A stretch of DNA of 64,000 bases from the NCBI RefSeq assembly GCF_049676595.1, contig NZ_CP187259.1, forward strand, positions 1,178,001-1,242,000, given 5' to 3'. Of this stretch, positions 46,964 through 55,483 are shown piece after piece. The stretch is from Methanocella_A sp049676595. Lineage in GTDB: Archaea; Halobacteriota; Methanocellia; Methanocellales; Methanocellaceae. Numbering within the stretch: position 1 is the stretch's first letter; every line of letters starts with the position of its first letter. The notes under the pieces are model-generated. The model was not told where the DNA came from, made no database searches, and saw only the letters and a program-made list of their open reading frames with translations. The translations under genes were made by a program, and so were the position numbers.

Positions 46964-47380
46964 TTACTTCTTCGCTATCGTAATCATCCCTGTCCCGAAC
47001 AGGGCAAGTAACACTACTATTGCGATGACTACAATACTTCCGGCCGCTGGCAGTCCATATCCAGTTAGCAAGCCGTCTACTGTGGTAATAACGTTGATCG
47101 TATACAGAGTGCCTATCAGGTATCCTGCTGCGAGCAGGCAGATCGCTGCCAGCAACACGTTGGGGAGAGAAAGCTGTGGTTCCCTGGCTCTTACCGGCGC
47201 TGCCGTACGCTTCGGCGCTACCGATGCCTCCCGTTCCCGCCTGATCTCATCGAGCTCCTTCATCATGCGCTCTTTCTTGATCTCGTCCAGCTCTTTGCGC
47301 ATCATGTCCGCCTTGATGTCTGCGAGCTCCTGCCTGAATGCCTGCACCTCATCGGTGCTCAGCTCCTTATCTCCCGCCAT
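46964..47380 (-). CDS. Coiled-coil membrane protein, unknown
   Basis: A 138-residue protein. An N-terminal charged coiled coil (about 1-55, with MRKELDEIKKERMMKELDEI) leads through a basic linker to two hydrophobic segments (LPNVLLAAICLLAAGYLIGTL and AAGSIVVIAIVVLLALFG). Probably membrane-anchored with the coil in the cytoplasm. Not recognised. It starts 1 nt after the DUF371 stop and should be co-translated with it. Confidence 0.65.
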   Translation of the reverse strand: MAGDKELSTDEVQAFRQELADIKADMMRKELDEIKKERMMKELDEIRREREASVAPKRTAAPVRAREPQLSLPNVLLAAICLLAAGYLIGTLYTINVITTVDGLLTGYGLPAAGSIVVIAIVVLLALFGTGMITIAKK

Positions 47381-47381
47381 A

Positions 47382-47846
47382 TCAGTATCCCTCGAACAGC
47401 AGATCTAACGATGGCTGCGGCCTTTTACCTTTCTCTACTTTCAGTTCTATCACGGCTTCGTTTCCCCGGGCCAGGGCCTCCACAAGGCTGCGATCCAAAC
47501 GGGCGGCAGGCTTGTCGGCGTTGACCATGACTGTCCGCCCGCAGATGTAGTCGCTTACTCTGAAGACCATGCTGCTGCTGTCGGTAAAAGTCAGCCGGGC
47601 CGAGCCCCAGCCTTTGACGACGTCCGTGTAGCCGGCGCAGGTGATCGTGGCGGTGATCACTGCGTCTTCATCCGTAGCGGCTTTTTTGAATTCTTCGCCG
47701 AGTGTGGCAGCGCCTTTGTCAGCACCGACAGCGATGATACAGTCCGCAGTCGGGGAAATCTCGGGGTCCCGGGTGACCTCAAAGGTGGACGAGTGCAGGG
47801 CTGTCACGTTGCAGTGTCCGCGCGCAAAGACTGTCTCGGCCGTCAT
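47382..47846 (-). CDS. DUF371-family archaeal protein
   Basis: About 154 residues. ARGHCNVTALHSSTFEVTRDPEISPTADCIIAVGADKG and the DYICGRTVMVNADKPAARLDRSLVEAL segment match DUF371, an archaeal family of unknown function. The frame opens at 47894, but a TATA-like TACTTATAG (47872-47880) falls inside that extension about 27-30 nt before ATG 47846. The shorter, leaderless start MTAETVFARGH is therefore preferred and fits the family length. Confidence 0.8.
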   Translation of the reverse strand: MTAETVFARGHCNVTALHSSTFEVTRDPEISPTADCIIAVGADKGAATLGEEFKKAATDEDAVITATITCAGYTDVVKGWGSARLTFTDSSSMVFRVSDYICGRTVMVNADKPAARLDRSLVEALARGNEAVIELKVEKGKRPQPSLDLLFEGY

Positions 47847-47869
47847 TGTGGCTACATATTGCATACGCA

Positions 47870-47880
47870 GGCTATAAGTA
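47870..47880. promoter_or_regulatory. Shared TATA element of divergent DUF371 and zinc-protein genes
   Basis: GGCTATAAGTA (plus) / TACTTATAGCC (minus) could act in both directions: leaderless DUF371 on the minus strand, and the HVO_0476-type gene at 47915 on the plus strand, which has an AGGAGAAG site. Confidence 0.4.
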
Positions 47881-47914
47881 TTCTGTTTGCCCATAGATCA
47901 GACAGGAGAAGATT

Positions 47915-48586
47915 ATGAATAAGATCGAGATCGCGGAGGCAGTTTGTCCTTCGTGCAGCCCGGACGAGCCTACGGCGCACGTCATTCTGAAAAAAGGCGG
48001 GCTGGTCAAGTGCGAGGAATGCGGCTATGTGCATGCTATTCCAGTCCAGAAGAAAAAGCTTATCAAGCTCAGAGTAATCGTGAGCCGCCAGGATAAGTCC
48101 TCAGTTCAGTTTATCGAAGTGGACGAGGATGACATTATCCATATTGGCGACGAGTTCGTCGTCGAGTCGGAAGACGAAGTGAGCGGCGTACGGGTTCAGT
48201 CCATCGAGACGAAGACCAAGGCACGGCCTGAAGCGGCACCTGCCAGCGAGATCGACACGCTATGGGCCCGCACCATAGACGACGTCATCGTCAAGATCGC
48301 GGTGCAGGAAGGCCCGATCACCGAGTCTGTCAACTATAAGGTGACGGGCGACCACGAGTTCGACATCGGCGGCACCATCAAGCTCAAAGGCTACGATGTC
48401 GTGGTCGTGAGCATCAAGACGCGCGACGGCGCCCACGCAAAGCGTGAAGGCCAGTTCGTCAAAGCCAAGGACGTGAAGCGCATCTATTCGAGGATCTTAT
48501 CGCGGGAGCGGCCGACCGGCCGCGGCGGGGGGTTCAAGCTACGATCGAGGAAGGCATACCGTGGGACAGGCGACGAAGAAGCCTGA
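47915..48586 (+). CDS. HVO_0476-type zinc-finger protein
   Basis: A 223-residue protein. A zinc motif (CPSC at 11-14, CEECGY at 33-38) is followed by two related beta domains (VDEDDIIHIGDEFVVESEDEVSGVRVQSIETK and VNYKVTGDHEFDIGGTIKLKGYDVVVVSIKTRDG) and a basic Gly/Arg-rich tail (RPTGRGGGFKLRSRKAYRG). It matches the archaeal HVO_0476 family; an RNA-binding role is inferred from the tail only. The 3' end overlaps a frame that encodes the N-terminal helix of Pcm. Confidence 0.8.
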   Translation: MNKIEIAEAVCPSCSPDEPTAHVILKKGGLVKCEECGYVHAIPVQKKKLIKLRVIVSRQDKSSVQFIEVDEDDIIHIGDEFVVESEDEVSGVRVQSIETKTKARPEAAPASEIDTLWARTIDDVIVKIAVQEGPITESVNYKVTGDHEFDIGGTIKLKGYDVVVVSIKTRDGAHAKREGQFVKAKDVKRIYSRILSRERPTGRGGGFKLRSRKAYRGTGDEEA

Positions 48587-48633
48587 TAGATCTGCTCCGG
48601 CGTGAAGGAGCCGGCGACCGGGTACTCCAGGCC

Positions 48634-49200
48634 ATGGACCGAGTACCCCGGGAGCAGTTCATGCCCGAAAACGTACGGCCGGATGCATACGAGGATACCC
48701 CTCTGTACATCGGCCACAACCAGACGATTTCTGCCCCCAGCATGGTAGCGGCCATGTGCCAGCTGCTGGACATCCCCGAAGGGTGCAAAGTGCTCGAGAT
48801 CGGCACCGGCATGGGCTACCACGCGGCCGTCATGGCCGAACTGGCCGGCCCTGCCGGCACTGTTTTTACCGTCGAGCGCATCCCCGAGCTGGCCGACCAG
48901 GCACGCACTGTATTAAGCAAGCTCGGCTACGACAACGTCAAAGTCTTCTTGCGCGATGGCACCGAAGGCCTGCCCGACTTCGCCCCCTACGACCGCATCA
49001 GCGTCGCCGCAGCCGCCCCGGACATACCCAAGCCACTCGTCGAGCAGCTCAACGACCCCGGGCGCCTCGTCATCCCCGTAGGCCGCTACTTCCAGCAGCT
49101 CATGCTCGTCGAAAAAAGAGGCGGCCACGTCATCACCACCGACAAGGGCGGCGTAGCGTTCGTGCCCCTGCTGGGAAAGTATGGGTTCAAAGGGTACTAG
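48634..49200 (+). CDS. pcm: Protein-L-isoaspartate O-methyltransferase
   Basis: At least 188 residues of PIMT, which methylates isoaspartyl residues so they can return to Asp. IGHNQTISAPSMVAAMCQLL, VLEIGTGMGYHAAVMAELAG (SAM site), RDGTEGL and VPLLGKYGFKGY are typical. Family homology (reading WDRRRRSLIDLLRREGAGDR) continues upstream of ATG 48634 to about 48541, overlapping the previous gene. No ATG, GTG or TTG lies in frame there. The real N-terminus may use a rare start or come from a -1 shift in a run of six G at 48527-48532. Confidence 0.9.
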   Translation: MDRVPREQFMPENVRPDAYEDTPLYIGHNQTISAPSMVAAMCQLLDIPEGCKVLEIGTGMGYHAAVMAELAGPAGTVFTVERIPELADQARTVLSKLGYDNVKVFLRDGTEGLPDFAPYDRISVAAAAPDIPKPLVEQLNDPGRLVIPVGRYFQQLMLVEKRGGHVITTDKGGVAFVPLLGKYGFKGY

Positions 49201-49220
49201 ACAGTCCGGGTGGTTAATTG

Positions 49221-49810
49221 AACCACGGCGGCACGGCTCCTTGTCATGATAACTGGAAAATAGAGGTTCTAACCACGGCGGCACGGCGGCACGGGGACAA
49301 TTCGTGAAACGATTGCTGGATGGTTATTTGAACCACGGCGGCACGGCGGCACGGGGACAACCTGTACCCGAATAGCAAGGCTTCTTTTTATTGATTCACG
49401 GCGGCACGGCGGGCTGACGGCACGGAGACTAATATATTTTACTTCTTACGGCTATCGATCGAATGTCAGGCTGAAACGATTCGATAGTAAGCTTATGGTT
49501 AATGATCTGTCTTGGTGTCGCCGTGGACAAAAAAGGAGTTCACTTTTACCGGTTCACCACTGTCTCTGTGTCGCCGTGCCGCCGTGGTTTAAACACCTGC
49601 TCCCCAGTTGCCAGGATAAAGAGCAGTGCCGCCGTGGTTTTATTTACCACTGGCTTGTCGTGGAACGCCCTGTCTTTGTGTCGCCGTGCCGCCGTGGTTC
49701 AAATATTTGATCTACAGTTGTCAGGCTAAAGAGCCGTGCCGCCGTGGTTAGAAAATTTAATCTTGTTATCGTATCTAGTGCATTCTCCGTGCCGCTGTGC
49801 CGCCGTGGTT
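49221..49810 (+). repeat. Two-armed intergenic repeat element, copy D (complete)
   Basis: The most complete copy. Left-arm units start at about 49221, 49271, 49331 and 49394 (ACCACGGCGGCACGG or TCACGGCGGCACGG). The centre includes GATTCGATAGTAAGC and the conserved GTGTCGCCGTGGACAAAAA. Right-arm units end GCCGTGGTT near 49590, 49640, 49700, 49749 and 49810. The outer flanks TCCGGGTGGTTAATTGAA and TTCAGTTACCATCCGGC are also inverse, extending the palindrome. It occupies the space between pcm and the archaemetzincin gene. Confidence 0.85.
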
Positions 49811-49991
49811 TCAGTTACCATCCGGCAGGTCGTAGTTCGCGGTCGTCTCTGTTTTTGCTGTGGTGTATATGTCCCATAACTGCTGTGCCACATTAGTCGA
49901 CCTACTCAAAGCCTGCCTGTATCCCGGCCGAGCCACGGAATACGCTTTTATCCGCCCCTGTAAATCTTCGTATTGTGCGGAGTGTGCCTGA

Positions 49992-50489
49992 GTGGACGTC
50001 GATCTGTTTTACGTGCCTGGGTGTGAGCAGTTTAAGGATCTGGTCTCGAGGAAGATCGCTGGCACCTTCGGCGTCCGGGTGAAGGACCGGGGTATTCTTC
50101 CGGCCTACGATCGGGCCTATAATCCGCTGCGCAGGCAGTATGATGCCTACATCTTGCTCGATTACCTGGTCAGGTGCATCGTGTCGGATACCGCCGTGTG
50201 GATCGTCGACCGGGACATGTACTGCGAGAACCTGAACTTCGTGTTCGGGCTGGCTATGTACCATATAGCTGCGGTTGTATCCACTTACCGGGTGCCCTCG
50301 GCGGAGATGGTGGCCAAGGAGGCTGTCCACGAGGCGGGCCACGTGATGGGACTGCAGCACTGTAAGAACCGGTGTGTCATGCGGTATTCAGAATCGCTGG
50401 AGGACGCGCTGGACAAGCCCTCCGAGCTGTGCCTCAGCTGTAAAAAAGCCCTTGACCGCAAGGTAGTTGAGCCCGGACTGCAAATGTAG
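49992..50489 (+). CDS. amzA: Archaemetzincin metalloprotease
   Basis: A 165-residue protein with the zinc motif HEAGHVMGLQHC at about 116-127 and the following Cys residues (CKNRCVMRYSES, ELCLSCKKAL) typical of archaemetzincins, which bind a catalytic and a structural zinc. VLLDYLVRC-type and NFVFGLAM segments match the family. It begins at GTG 49992. A soluble peptidase; substrate unknown. Confidence 0.92.
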   Translation: MDVDLFYVPGCEQFKDLVSRKIAGTFGVRVKDRGILPAYDRAYNPLRRQYDAYILLDYLVRCIVSDTAVWIVDRDMYCENLNFVFGLAMYHIAAVVSTYRVPSAEMVAKEAVHEAGHVMGLQHCKNRCVMRYSESLEDALDKPSELCLSCKKALDRKVVEPGLQM

Positions 50490-50508
50490 TGCCGGAGGCA
50501 GACGAACC

Positions 50509-50910
50509 TTGGAAGGTAAAGGCACATATACGCTTATCCTGCAGCTTAAGGAAGGCCGCAAGCTCCGCGTGGGCGCGCTGGGCGAGATCTATTTTGAAGA
50601 AGGCTTCTATGCCTACACCGGCTCCGCGCTCGGCGCAGGGGGCTTCGCCCGGATTAAGAGGCACCTCGAAGTCGCCGCGGGCAACAACGGCACCAGAAAG
50701 TGGCACATCGACTACCTGCTGCCCCACTCCGACGTTCTCCAGACCGTGACTTCCGTCAGGCCCGAATGCAGCGTGGCCTCCGGAATAGACGCAGTCCTGC
50801 CCAGGATAGCAGGCTTCGGCTGCAGCGACTGCCGCTGCCAGTCTCACCTCCATTACTCGAGAACTCTGGACTCTATGGTCAAGGCGGTGCGCAAGGCACA
50901 CAGGGTTTAA
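50509..50910 (+). CDS. DUF123 (GIY-YIG-like) protein
   Basis: A 133-residue DUF123 protein. GTYTLILQLKEGRKLRVGALG, FEEGFYAYTGSALGAGGFARIKRHL, KWHIDYLLPHSDV and FGCSDCRCQSHLHY match this archaeal and bacterial family, related to GIY-YIG nucleases and sometimes fused to endonuclease III. TTG 50509 with GGAGG upstream is preferred to the upstream frame extension. Catalytic activity is unproven. Confidence 0.82.
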   Translation: MEGKGTYTLILQLKEGRKLRVGALGEIYFEEGFYAYTGSALGAGGFARIKRHLEVAAGNNGTRKWHIDYLLPHSDVLQTVTSVRPECSVASGIDAVLPRIAGFGCSDCRCQSHLHYSRTLDSMVKAVRKAHRV

Positions 50911-50936
50911 GCATTTACATCCCAGAGCTGCGCAAT

Positions 50937-51128
50937 CATAAAGGCACGAATATTCGCCGCAAAGGCGCACAGGTGCAAAGCTTTTTTGAACCGCAAAGGC
51001 GCAAAGACGCAAAGAACTGATTCTGTATTTTAATCAGATTATTATTTACTCATCTTAGCGTCTTTGCGCCTTTGCGGTTGATACTTATCAGAATCTTCTT
51101 TGCTTCTTTGCGCCTTTGCGGTTAATTT
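50937..51128. repeat. Inverted element of CGCAAAG-type 8-bp repeats
   Basis: The left arm (50937-51018) includes CCGCAAAGGCGCAAAGACGC in 8-bp steps; the right arm (51053-51128) has two copies of CTTTGCGCCTTTGCGG. The arms enclose an AT-rich centre. It lies in the 346-nt gap before the response regulator gene, whose own TATA box (AAAATATATATGCATATA, about 51211-51228) is downstream of it. Confidence 0.8.
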
Positions 51129-51256
51129 TTTACCGACTGTCTTTGTTTACGATTTCGTGCCAATAAACGATTTTTTTCAATTAAATAGCGATCGCAGTAT
51201 TTGCGCTTAAAGAAAAATATATATGCATATAATTACTTTTATTAGTGGGGATGTGA

Positions 51257-51661
51257 TTGGTAGCGTCAATCGCTATAGTGGAAGATGAGCCTGAGCTCAG
51301 ATCGTTGTACTGTCTTGCGTTGAAATCCCGGGGCTACTCGGTTTCGTTTACCGCGTCCGGCGTAGAGGAGGCTGTCAGGGCTTACGAGGCTTCGCTGGAG
51401 AAGCCTTCTCTGGTTATCATGGACGTTCGTCTGGTGGATGGAACGGGCTTTGACGCCGCGGAGAAGATTGCCCTGGCTAACCCTGAGGCCCGCTTTCTCT
51501 TTGCCACCGCTGATGCAGATGTGGTGAGCAGCATGGTTGTCAGTGGTATGACTGGCGTGTTGCAGAAGCCGTTTTCTCTGAAAGAGATGCTGGATTCTAT
51601 CGGCATGGCTCTGGCTTCGCGCCACTCTCATGTCTGGCCTTATCCTGGCCACTGCTGTTAA
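51257..51661 (+). CDS. Single-domain response regulator
   Basis: A 134-residue receiver: acidic pair EDE near 9-11, phospho-acceptor Asp in LVIMDVRL (about 55), Thr/Ala in LFATADAD and Lys in VLQKPFSL. No output domain follows, so it probably passes the signal by protein contact. It starts at TTG 51257. A histidine kinase lies 2.3 kb downstream on the other strand and could be a partner; that is a guess. Confidence 0.88.
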   Translation: MVASIAIVEDEPELRSLYCLALKSRGYSVSFTASGVEEAVRAYEASLEKPSLVIMDVRLVDGTGFDAAEKIALANPEARFLFATADADVVSSMVVSGMTGVLQKPFSLKEMLDSIGMALASRHSHVWPYPGHCC

Positions 51662-51666
51662 GCTGC

Positions 51667-52692
51667 TCAGGCATGGAAGACTGAGGTAAGCCCGGGCATC
51701 CGGGCGATACTGCTGTACGTCAGGGTGGCGAGCTTTCCGAGGGCATCGGATTTGTGCAGGCCGCAGCAGACTTCCAGCGCCGGGTCGAACTTGGCTTTGT
51801 AGGCGTTGAGCCTCTTGGTTTCCGTGCCCCAGTTCTCTACGACGCGGAGCCCTGCTTCTTTAGCTCTTTTGATATGTTCCCAGTTGAGGTATTCTACCGG
51901 GCTGCCGCAGTTGCCCGCCCTGCCGTACATCCAGAACAGCAGTCTGTCTTTGTACTCCACGTTCACCTGCATGGCCACAGGAGTGCCTTCGCTGTACATC
52001 GTGTACATCTTCACGTTATCCGGGAAAGTGGCCAGGATTTCTTTCAGGTATTCGGGCGACTGGTTGTGGAAAAATGTATTCCCTTCCTTATCCAGCGCCC
52101 GCCTCATGATGGTGAAAAAGGCGTCCACGTCGCCGGAGGGCTTGATTTCGACGTGTTTATCGTCCCAGTATCTGATCGTCTGCTTGCAGGTCTTGCTCAT
52201 GTTACTCCATAACTCGTCCAGCGGCCTGCTTAGATCGATCGTATACGTGTACCCCAGGTCAACGCTGTACCCCAGGTTCCGGAACTCTCGCAGGTCGGTA
52301 AGCCCCGGGGCCATTGACAGAAATATGTGGTTCGGGGATTCCGCCGATATCGCCTCGTCGACGCCCTTTGCTATGAGATCAAGGTATGGCTCTCTCTTAT
52401 GCTGCTTCATCCTGGAGTACTCGCTGTCCGGGATGAAGCCCAGGTACGGGATGTACGCAACTGCCTGCTGCGGCGCAGAATAGACGAGCTTTAGCCCGCT
52501 CTTTTTTCTCGTGAAGATCGGCAGGACGCAGGAGAGGTGCTCCCCCTTGTAGATGCCGTAGGGGACAAGCCGGTAACCGCTGTACTTCTGGATAACCTTC
52601 AGGAATTTCCACCGGTGGAACAGGGTACCATAAGGGCTGTTTTCTACGAACTTATCCCATGTTGTCTCATCGTCGATTATTCTGGCAGGCAT
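51667..52692 (-). CDS. FemAB/GNAT-like aminoacyl- or acyltransferase, paralogue 1
   Basis: A 341-residue protein of the FemAB-like (GNAT_6) group. It opens ARIIDDETTWDKFVENSPYGTLFHRWKFLKVIQKYSGY and has LWSNMSKTCKQTIRYWDDKHVEI, AMQVNVEYKDRLLFWMYG and LNWEHIKRAKEAGLRVVENWGTETKRLNAYKAKFD in the expected order. In bacteria relatives add amino acids to peptidoglycan bridges; in archaea they may modify surface polymers or lipids. The gene behind it at 52805-53830 is a clear paralogue. An AT-rich region upstream (52740-52770) probably holds its promoter. Confidence 0.8.
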   Translation of the reverse strand: MPARIIDDETTWDKFVENSPYGTLFHRWKFLKVIQKYSGYRLVPYGIYKGEHLSCVLPIFTRKKSGLKLVYSAPQQAVAYIPYLGFIPDSEYSRMKQHKREPYLDLIAKGVDEAISAESPNHIFLSMAPGLTDLREFRNLGYSVDLGYTYTIDLSRPLDELWSNMSKTCKQTIRYWDDKHVEIKPSGDVDAFFTIMRRALDKEGNTFFHNQSPEYLKEILATFPDNVKMYTMYSEGTPVAMQVNVEYKDRLLFWMYGRAGNCGSPVEYLNWEHIKRAKEAGLRVVENWGTETKRLNAYKAKFDPALEVCCGLHKSDALGKLATLTYSSIARMPGLTSVFHA

Positions 52693-52804
52693 GTCTGATC
52701 ATCCGGTCTGGCAATATTCGATTAAAACACGACAATAAGCATATTATATAATTGTATTTATATTTAATGGGCGGCTGAGACAGAAGCTCAGCCTGTCCGG
52801 TAGT

Positions 52805-53830
52805 TTAGACCTTGATAATGGAGCTGAGCACCGGCACCCGGGTAACACCGTTGAAGGTCATGGTTGCCAGCTTACCGATACCGTCGGTTTTTCTGACTAT
52901 GCAGGTCATCCCCAGCGACGGGTTGAACTTGGACTTGAAGTTGCAGAGGCGCCTCTGCTCTGTCCCCCAGTTCTCGGCGACCTTTATGCCTCGCCTGCTG
53001 GCATCCTTGAGCTGCTCCCACACAAAGCACTCTCCGCAGTCGTACTTATCGCTGGCAGAGCCTGCCATCCACATAAGTAGCCTGCCCTTGTACTCGATTG
53101 TCACGCTGATGTAGAGGGGCGTTTCCTCCTCGTACAGGGCGTTCATCTTCACGTTCTCCGGGAACGCCTCCTTGATCTCTTTGACGTACTCCGGGCTCTG
53201 GGTGTGGAAGAATGTCTGGCCTTCGCTTGCAAGGACCGCTTTCATCACCTCGAAAAATCGATCAACGTCGTCGTACTGCTTAAACTGCAGGGCTTTAGCT
53301 TTAAGGTCCTTGATGTCTTTCCGGCAGGTGCTGGTCAGGCTGCTCCACAACTCTTCTTCCGTGCGCTCGAGGTTCATCAGGTATGTGTAGCCAAGGTCCA
53401 CTGTGTATCCCGACCACCTGAACGGCCGCATGTCAGTGCACCCGGGTACCGGGAAGATAGAGGTATAGTTAGGTGCCAGCCTGGCGATCTCCTCGTTGAT
53501 ATCGCGGGTGATGTCACTGGTGAAGGCTTCTTTCTTGTGCTGCTTCCATGCGTCAAACTCTCTGCTCAGCACGTAGCCCAGGTAAGGTACGTAGAGTATC
53601 GACTGCCGCGGGGGAGAGGCAACAAAGCGTAATCCTTTATCCGCCCTGTAAAACAGGGGAAACAAGCATGCTAGCTCTTTACCTTTGTATATACCGTAGG
53701 GCAGCAATTTGTAACGGCTGTACTTCTCCATGATCTTCAGGAATTTCCACCTGTGAAAGAGGGTACCATAGGGACTGCTGTCAACAAATCTGTCCCAGAC
53801 ATCTTCATCGTTTATCAGCGTAGCTGGCAT
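52805..53830 (-). CDS. FemAB/GNAT-like aminoacyl- or acyltransferase, paralogue 2
   Basis: A 341-residue protein collinear with paralogue 1: WDRFVDSSPYGTLFHRWKFLKIMEKYSRYKLLPYGIYKG, LWSSLTSTCRKDIKDLKAK, SVTIEYKGRLLMWMAG and VWEQLKDASRRGIKVAENWGTEQRRLCNFKSKFNPSLG. Identical length and aligned motifs show a local duplication. A TTTATATAATATG-type TATA (53907-53920, minus) precedes it. Its substrate is unknown. Confidence 0.8.
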   Translation of the reverse strand: MPATLINDEDVWDRFVDSSPYGTLFHRWKFLKIMEKYSRYKLLPYGIYKGKELACLFPLFYRADKGLRFVASPPRQSILYVPYLGYVLSREFDAWKQHKKEAFTSDITRDINEEIARLAPNYTSIFPVPGCTDMRPFRWSGYTVDLGYTYLMNLERTEEELWSSLTSTCRKDIKDLKAKALQFKQYDDVDRFFEVMKAVLASEGQTFFHTQSPEYVKEIKEAFPENVKMNALYEEETPLYISVTIEYKGRLLMWMAGSASDKYDCGECFVWEQLKDASRRGIKVAENWGTEQRRLCNFKSKFNPSLGMTCIVRKTDGIGKLATMTFNGVTRVPVLSSIIKV

Positions 53831-54006
53831 ACTTGATCACCTGAGTTGGGAGGATGGATTAGCAGAGTATTGCTCCATTGGTTACTCTACAACCGTTTAA
53901 TTATTTATGACATATTATATAAAAATTTCCATACTCAACGATGGGGGCTACAGCCAGCGACTGTCCTGGAAAATATTCTGGTGCAGGGCTGCACAAATCT
54001 ATCTAT

Positions 54007-55368
54007 CTATTCCGGGAAGACGATCTTAAAAGAGGAACCCGGCTCTGCAGTTATGCTTATCGTGCCCCTCAGCTGGGCAGTAAGCGTCGAGATCAGCTGG
54101 ATACCGAGGGAGGATAGCCTGGTGACGTCGAAGCCATCCGGCAGGCCTACGCCGTTGTCGGTGACCGTAAGCACGTAATTCCCGGCTTCGATGCTCATGC
54201 AGATGGCCACTTCTCCCTTTCTGCCGTCGGGAAACGCGTGCTTGTAACAGTTAGTGACCAGTTCGTTGATGATTAGCCCGCAGGGAATACCCTTATCGAG
54301 GTTGATATACAGGTTCCGGATGTCCACCGTGGTCTTTATCACATCGGTCCTGACTCCGTAAGTGGCGTTCAGGTTTTCGATGATGCCCTCGACGTACTCC
54401 TGCAGGTTGATAAGGCTCAGGTCCTCCGACCGGTACAGCTTCTCATGGACCAGCGCCATCGACCTCACCCGGCTCTGGCTCTCCTTGAACAGGTCTACAT
54501 CTCTGCTGTCGATGATTTTCCCGGCTTGCAGGCTCAACAGGCTGGAAATGATCTGGAGATTATTTTTAACCCTGTGGTGCACCTCTTTGAGGAGCACTTC
54601 CTTTTCCAGGAGCGATGCCTTAATCCTGTCTTCGGCTTGCCTGCGCTCGGTGATGTCGAGGAACGAAACCACCATTTTTCGGGTACCCGGTATGATCGCG
54701 ATGTTCAGCAGGATGTTTCTAACGGCGCCGTTTTTATCGATCAGCCGGACCTCATATCGGTTCGGAACTGAGGCCGGGTCATTTCTCCTCATGGCCAGGT
54801 TCCTGGCGATCAAATCGAAATCCCTGGGGTCCAGGAAATCGGTGATCCTTTTCCTGCCGACGACTTCTTCCCGGGTGTAGCCCATAATCTTCTCGCACTC
54901 AGAGTTAGAAAACGAAATGGTCAGGTCTTCTTCCACGATCGACATGGCGACCAGCGCGTTGTCAAAGACTATCCGGTACTTTTCCTCCGCCTGCTCCCGG
55001 AGCTCCCGGTGGCGGTTCCTCTCGCAGATCTCACTCTCCAGCTGCCTGTTCTTTTCCGACAGGACCTCTACCTGCGTCCTGGTCTGCTTCCAGCTGACGT
55101 ACAGGCCGAGTAAGATCGCCAGAAAGCCTATGGTCCGGGCGGCAATGTGGATAGTTTCCAGGCCTTCTCTGAAGCCGAGGATGCTCAGGGCATTCGACAC
55201 AAAGTAAAAAGCAAATCCGATAGCGATATACAGCGCAACCTGGTTCTTGTTCGACTTGTAGACCATGTAACCCACGATGATCAACGCGATACTTATCAGG
55301 ATATTCAAGATGTAGATCGGGTTAAGGTCGAAAGCCACGTATACCTTGATGCAGAGCTGATATATCAT
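54007..55368 (-). CDS. Membrane sensor histidine kinase (PAS, HisKA_2)
   Basis: About 453 residues. Three or so membrane segments (IYILNILISIALIIVGYMVY, ALYIAIGFAFYFVSNALSIL, ARTIGFLAILLGLYVSW) lead to a short coiled coil, a PAS domain (about 125-245, FDNALVAMSIVEEDLTISFSN), and a HisKA_2 phosphorylation domain with VHHRVKNNLQIISSLLSLQ. The ATPase domain has NELVTNCYKHAFPDG (N box), VTDNGVGLPDG (G1) and SLGIQLI. The extended frame start at 55473 has no homology; ATG 55368 is preferred. A signal input across or within the membrane is likely. Confidence 0.88.
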   Translation of the reverse strand: MIYQLCIKVYVAFDLNPIYILNILISIALIIVGYMVYKSNKNQVALYIAIGFAFYFVSNALSILGFREGLETIHIAARTIGFLAILLGLYVSWKQTRTQVEVLSEKNRQLESEICERNRHRELREQAEEKYRIVFDNALVAMSIVEEDLTISFSNSECEKIMGYTREEVVGRKRITDFLDPRDFDLIARNLAMRRNDPASVPNRYEVRLIDKNGAVRNILLNIAIIPGTRKMVVSFLDITERRQAEDRIKASLLEKEVLLKEVHHRVKNNLQIISSLLSLQAGKIIDSRDVDLFKESQSRVRSMALVHEKLYRSEDLSLINLQEYVEGIIENLNATYGVRTDVIKTTVDIRNLYINLDKGIPCGLIINELVTNCYKHAFPDGRKGEVAICMSIEAGNYVLTVTDNGVGLPDGFDVTRLSSLGIQLISTLTAQLRGTISITAEPGSSFKIVFPE

Positions 55369-55483
55369 TTTTTTGATACTACAATACGATGCTGAAAAGC
55401 TACGGGAAACACCTCTCGTATATATGGCTGATATTCCATGCCACGATACACCGGCGTTCCCGCCTGGCTTCACTCAGGCATTT

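Noticed and set aside
49221..49810. CRISPR array at the ACCACGGCGGCACGG repeats
   Set aside because: Repeat heads vary, intervals differ in length, the 'spacers' are shared between loci, and half of the units are reverse-complemented. There are no cas genes.
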